Shown here: piece after piece, positions 6,892-7,400 of the stretch
How the letters are laid out: each line of letters opens with the position of its first letter
How positions within the stretch are numbered: the first letter of the stretch is position 1
Source: UBA1140 sp964409295
GTDB taxonomy: Bacteria; Campylobacterota; Campylobacteria; Campylobacterales; Sulfurovaceae
DNA length: 7,400 nt
NCBI GenBank assembly: GCA_964409295.1
Contig: CAYPCV010000021.1
Coordinates: 1 to 7,400 of the forward strand
Direction of reading: 5' to 3'
Notes under the pieces: generated by a model
What the model saw: the letters and a program-made list of their open reading frames with translations, nothing else
The model's database searches: none
Told to the model about the DNA's origin: nothing
Made by a program: the position numbers and the translations under genes

Positions 6892-7179
6892 TTAGCCTAA
6901 AATTTCTAACTCATCAGAGTATTTAGTGTCACAGTAAGGCTCATAAGAAGATTTATAAACAGCATAATGAGCAGAAGCTTTATGCCCATCAAGTGCTGTT
7001 TCATCTCTCCAACTTTCAACAGCCATAAATTTTCTAGGATTATTTTCATATTGAAAAATATCATAAAAAATACACCCATCTTCCACTTTACTAGGCTCTA
7101 CCATTGCGGTTAAAAGCTCTTTCATTTTAGCTTCACTGCCCTCTTTGGCTATAAATGTTACACGTTTAGTTATTGTCAT
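6892..7179 (-). CDS. LsrG-like antibiotic-biosynthesis-monooxygenase (ABM) fold protein
   Basis: A complete 95-residue protein of the dimeric ferredoxin-like ABM/YgiN family, which also contains LsrG (about 96 residues). Conserved family features are EDGCIFYDIFQ (33-43), KFMAVESWRDETAL (50-63) and the histidine pair in GHKASAHYAVY (65-75). The HK-x-x-x-HY pattern resembles the HKTTPHY I recall in LsrG. LsrG isomerises phospho-DPD to 3-hydroxy-2,4-pentanedione 5-phosphate, and in most other members the family does quinol or polyketide chemistry. I chose the ATG at 7177-7179, preceded by GGAG six bases upstream (ATGGAGAAAACATG). An upstream in-frame start at 7233 would translate through the promoter and hairpin. 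It is the first gene of the operon, three bases before the aldolase. Adjacent lsrK favours an LsrG role, but a generic putative quinol monooxygenase is the safe call. Confidence 0.82.
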   Translation of the reverse strand: MTITKRVTFIAKEGSEAKMKELLTAMVEPSKVEDGCIFYDIFQYENNPRKFMAVESWRDETALDGHKASAHYAVYKSSYEPYCDTKYSDELEILG

Positions 7180-7203
7180 GTTTTCTCCATATCTGTTATA
7201 TTT

Positions 7204-7239
7204 TATCAAAATTATAGCGAAAAACCACCTCATTCATGG
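7204..7239 (-). promoter_or_regulatory. Probable promoter for the lsrG-like/aldolase/lsrK/metK operon
   Basis: A perfect TATAAT lies on the minus strand at 7216-7211. A start near 7204 would leave a leader of about 25 bases before the first gene. The expected -35 position (about 7239-7234) reads CCATGA, not a consensus, and falls inside the terminal-type hairpin of the neighbouring mobile element. A T run (GGTTTTTCG) precedes the -10. TATAAC at 7200-7195 is a weaker alternative -10, almost abutting the ribosome site. Confidence 0.5.
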
Positions 7240-7244
7240 GGTGG
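7225..7244 (+). repeat. Short hairpin, likely left-end stem-loop of an IS200/IS605-type element
   Basis: CCACCTCA (7225-7232) pairs with TGGGGTGG (7237-7244) over eight positions with one G-T, closing a four-base loop TTCA. It is GC-rich in a very AT-rich gap and is followed by GATGAAAGCG. IS200/IS605 elements have no terminal inverted repeats but carry subterminal stem-loops recognised by the Y1 transposase. This hairpin sits about 100 bases ahead of a tnpB start, which fits a left end. The exact element boundary cannot be fixed without an empty site or another copy. Confidence 0.5.
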
Positions 7245-7286
7245 ATGAAAGCGTAAACAGCAAATAAAAAAGTTTAATATTTTTTT

Positions 7287-7316
7287 TTGTTAATTTTAGT
7301 GTTCTTAAGATATAAT
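7287..7316 (+). promoter_or_regulatory. Probable promoter for tnpB
   Basis: TTGTTA (7287-7292) and TATAAT (7311-7316) are separated by 18 bases, a near-consensus sigma-70 arrangement. It is preceded by a run of nine T (7280-7288). Transcription would start near 7323, about 25 bases before the GTG start. Confidence 0.55.
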
Positions 7317-7347
7317 AAGAGATATGAAATTTTAGAAAGGAGCAAAA

Positions 7348-7400
7348 GTGTTAAATATAGTAAAAGTTAGACTCTACCCAAGTGAAGAACAAAAAACTAT
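7348..7400 (+). CDS. tnpB: TnpB/OrfB of an IS200/IS605-family element, N-terminal fragment cut by window edge
   Basis: Seventeen codons are present, read from a GTG start as MLNIVKVRLYPSEEQKT. The pattern of a short beta-type start, then K-x-R-L-Y-P-x-x-E-Q, is characteristic of the N-terminal helix-turn-helix (HTH_OrfB_IS605) region of TnpB proteins. A strong ribosome site AAAGGAG lies six bases before the GTG, and a near-consensus promoter lies upstream. TnpB proteins are RNA-guided nucleases, ancestors of Cas12, that promote persistence of their transposons. The RuvC and zinc-finger regions and the guide RNA region at the 3' end lie outside the window, so whether this copy is intact is unknown. 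Confidence 0.75.
   Translation, partial: MLNIVKVRLYPSEEQKT

Larger units (their letters stand above)
7225..7400 (+). mobile_element. Left part of an IS200/IS605-family (tnpB-carrying) insertion sequence, truncated by window end
   Basis: Support is the start of a TnpB/OrfB reading frame, a dedicated promoter and a subterminal-type hairpin, all on the plus strand, opposite to every other gene. No tnpA lies between the hairpin and tnpB, so this is either a tnpB-only (IS1341-like) element or one with tnpA downstream. The left limit is approximate: the junction may lie anywhere between about 7200 and 7225. Confidence 0.6.

Noticed and set aside
6892..7233. A longer 113-residue version of the LsrG-like protein starting at 7233
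   Set aside because: The extra 18 codons run through the hairpin and the -10 box, have no good ribosome site and are not family-like. The ATG at 7179 has GGAG at ideal spacing.
7225..7253. Hairpin plus GATGAAAGCG as the 3' end of a TnpB guide RNA
   Set aside because: Guide RNAs lie at the 3' end of tnpB, whereas this hairpin is upstream of the only tnpB. On the plus strand nothing TnpB-like precedes it. It could still be a remnant of another copy.
7280..7288. Run of nine T as a phase-variation tract
   Set aside because: It ends at the -35 box and lies outside the -10/-35 spacer, so length changes would not alter spacing. A single AT-rich run is unremarkable here.

Overview
The window looks like chromosomal DNA from a Campylobacterota (epsilonproteobacterial) organism. 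It is AT-rich, and its S-adenosylmethionine synthetase has the N-terminus and glycine-rich loop I associate with Campylobacter-type MetK. The -10 boxes are good TATAAT matches, but their -35 regions are poor and T-rich. The genus cannot be settled from the sequence alone. Everything from 1 to 7179 is coded on the minus strand, and a mobile element enters on the plus strand at the right edge.

Region 1 (1-2784, minus) is a surface-polysaccharide block read as wbpB, wbpD, wbpE and then the start of a polysaccharide flippase cut by the window edge. The three enzymes supply consecutive steps (oxidation, transamination, N-acetylation) that turn UDP-GlcNAcA into UDP-2,3-diacetamido-2,3-dideoxyglucuronate, a precursor of O-antigen or capsule sugars. 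The genes overlap by one base (TAATG) or lie three bases apart, and a TATAAT promoter sits just before wbpB. The UDP-GlcNAc C6-dehydrogenase WbpA, which feeds the pathway, is not in the window.

Region 2 (2884-7179, minus) is the most interesting part. It is an apparent four-gene operon in the order LsrG-like monooxygenase-fold protein, class II aldolase, LsrK-type autoinducer-2 kinase, MetK. MetK makes S-adenosylmethionine, whose recycling through LuxS yields the AI-2 precursor DPD. LsrK phosphorylates DPD, and LsrG acts on the phosphorylated product. No Lsr transporter or LsrF is present in the window, and a zinc-type class II aldolase stands between the LsrG-like and LsrK genes. My inference is a transporter-independent route for removing or recycling DPD linked to methyl-cycle flux. 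The 41-base gap between the aldolase and lsrK is mostly a GTAG-plus-hairpin palindrome of the REP type, and it also contributes the aldolase stop codon.

Region 3 (about 7200-7400) holds divergent promoters, a terminal-type hairpin and the first 17 codons of an IS200/IS605-family TnpB (OrfB) on the plus strand. The hairpin lies where the -35 region of the region 2 operon would be expected, so the insertion may have remodelled that promoter. No rRNA, tRNA, CRISPR array or gene-free stretch above 300 bases was seen.
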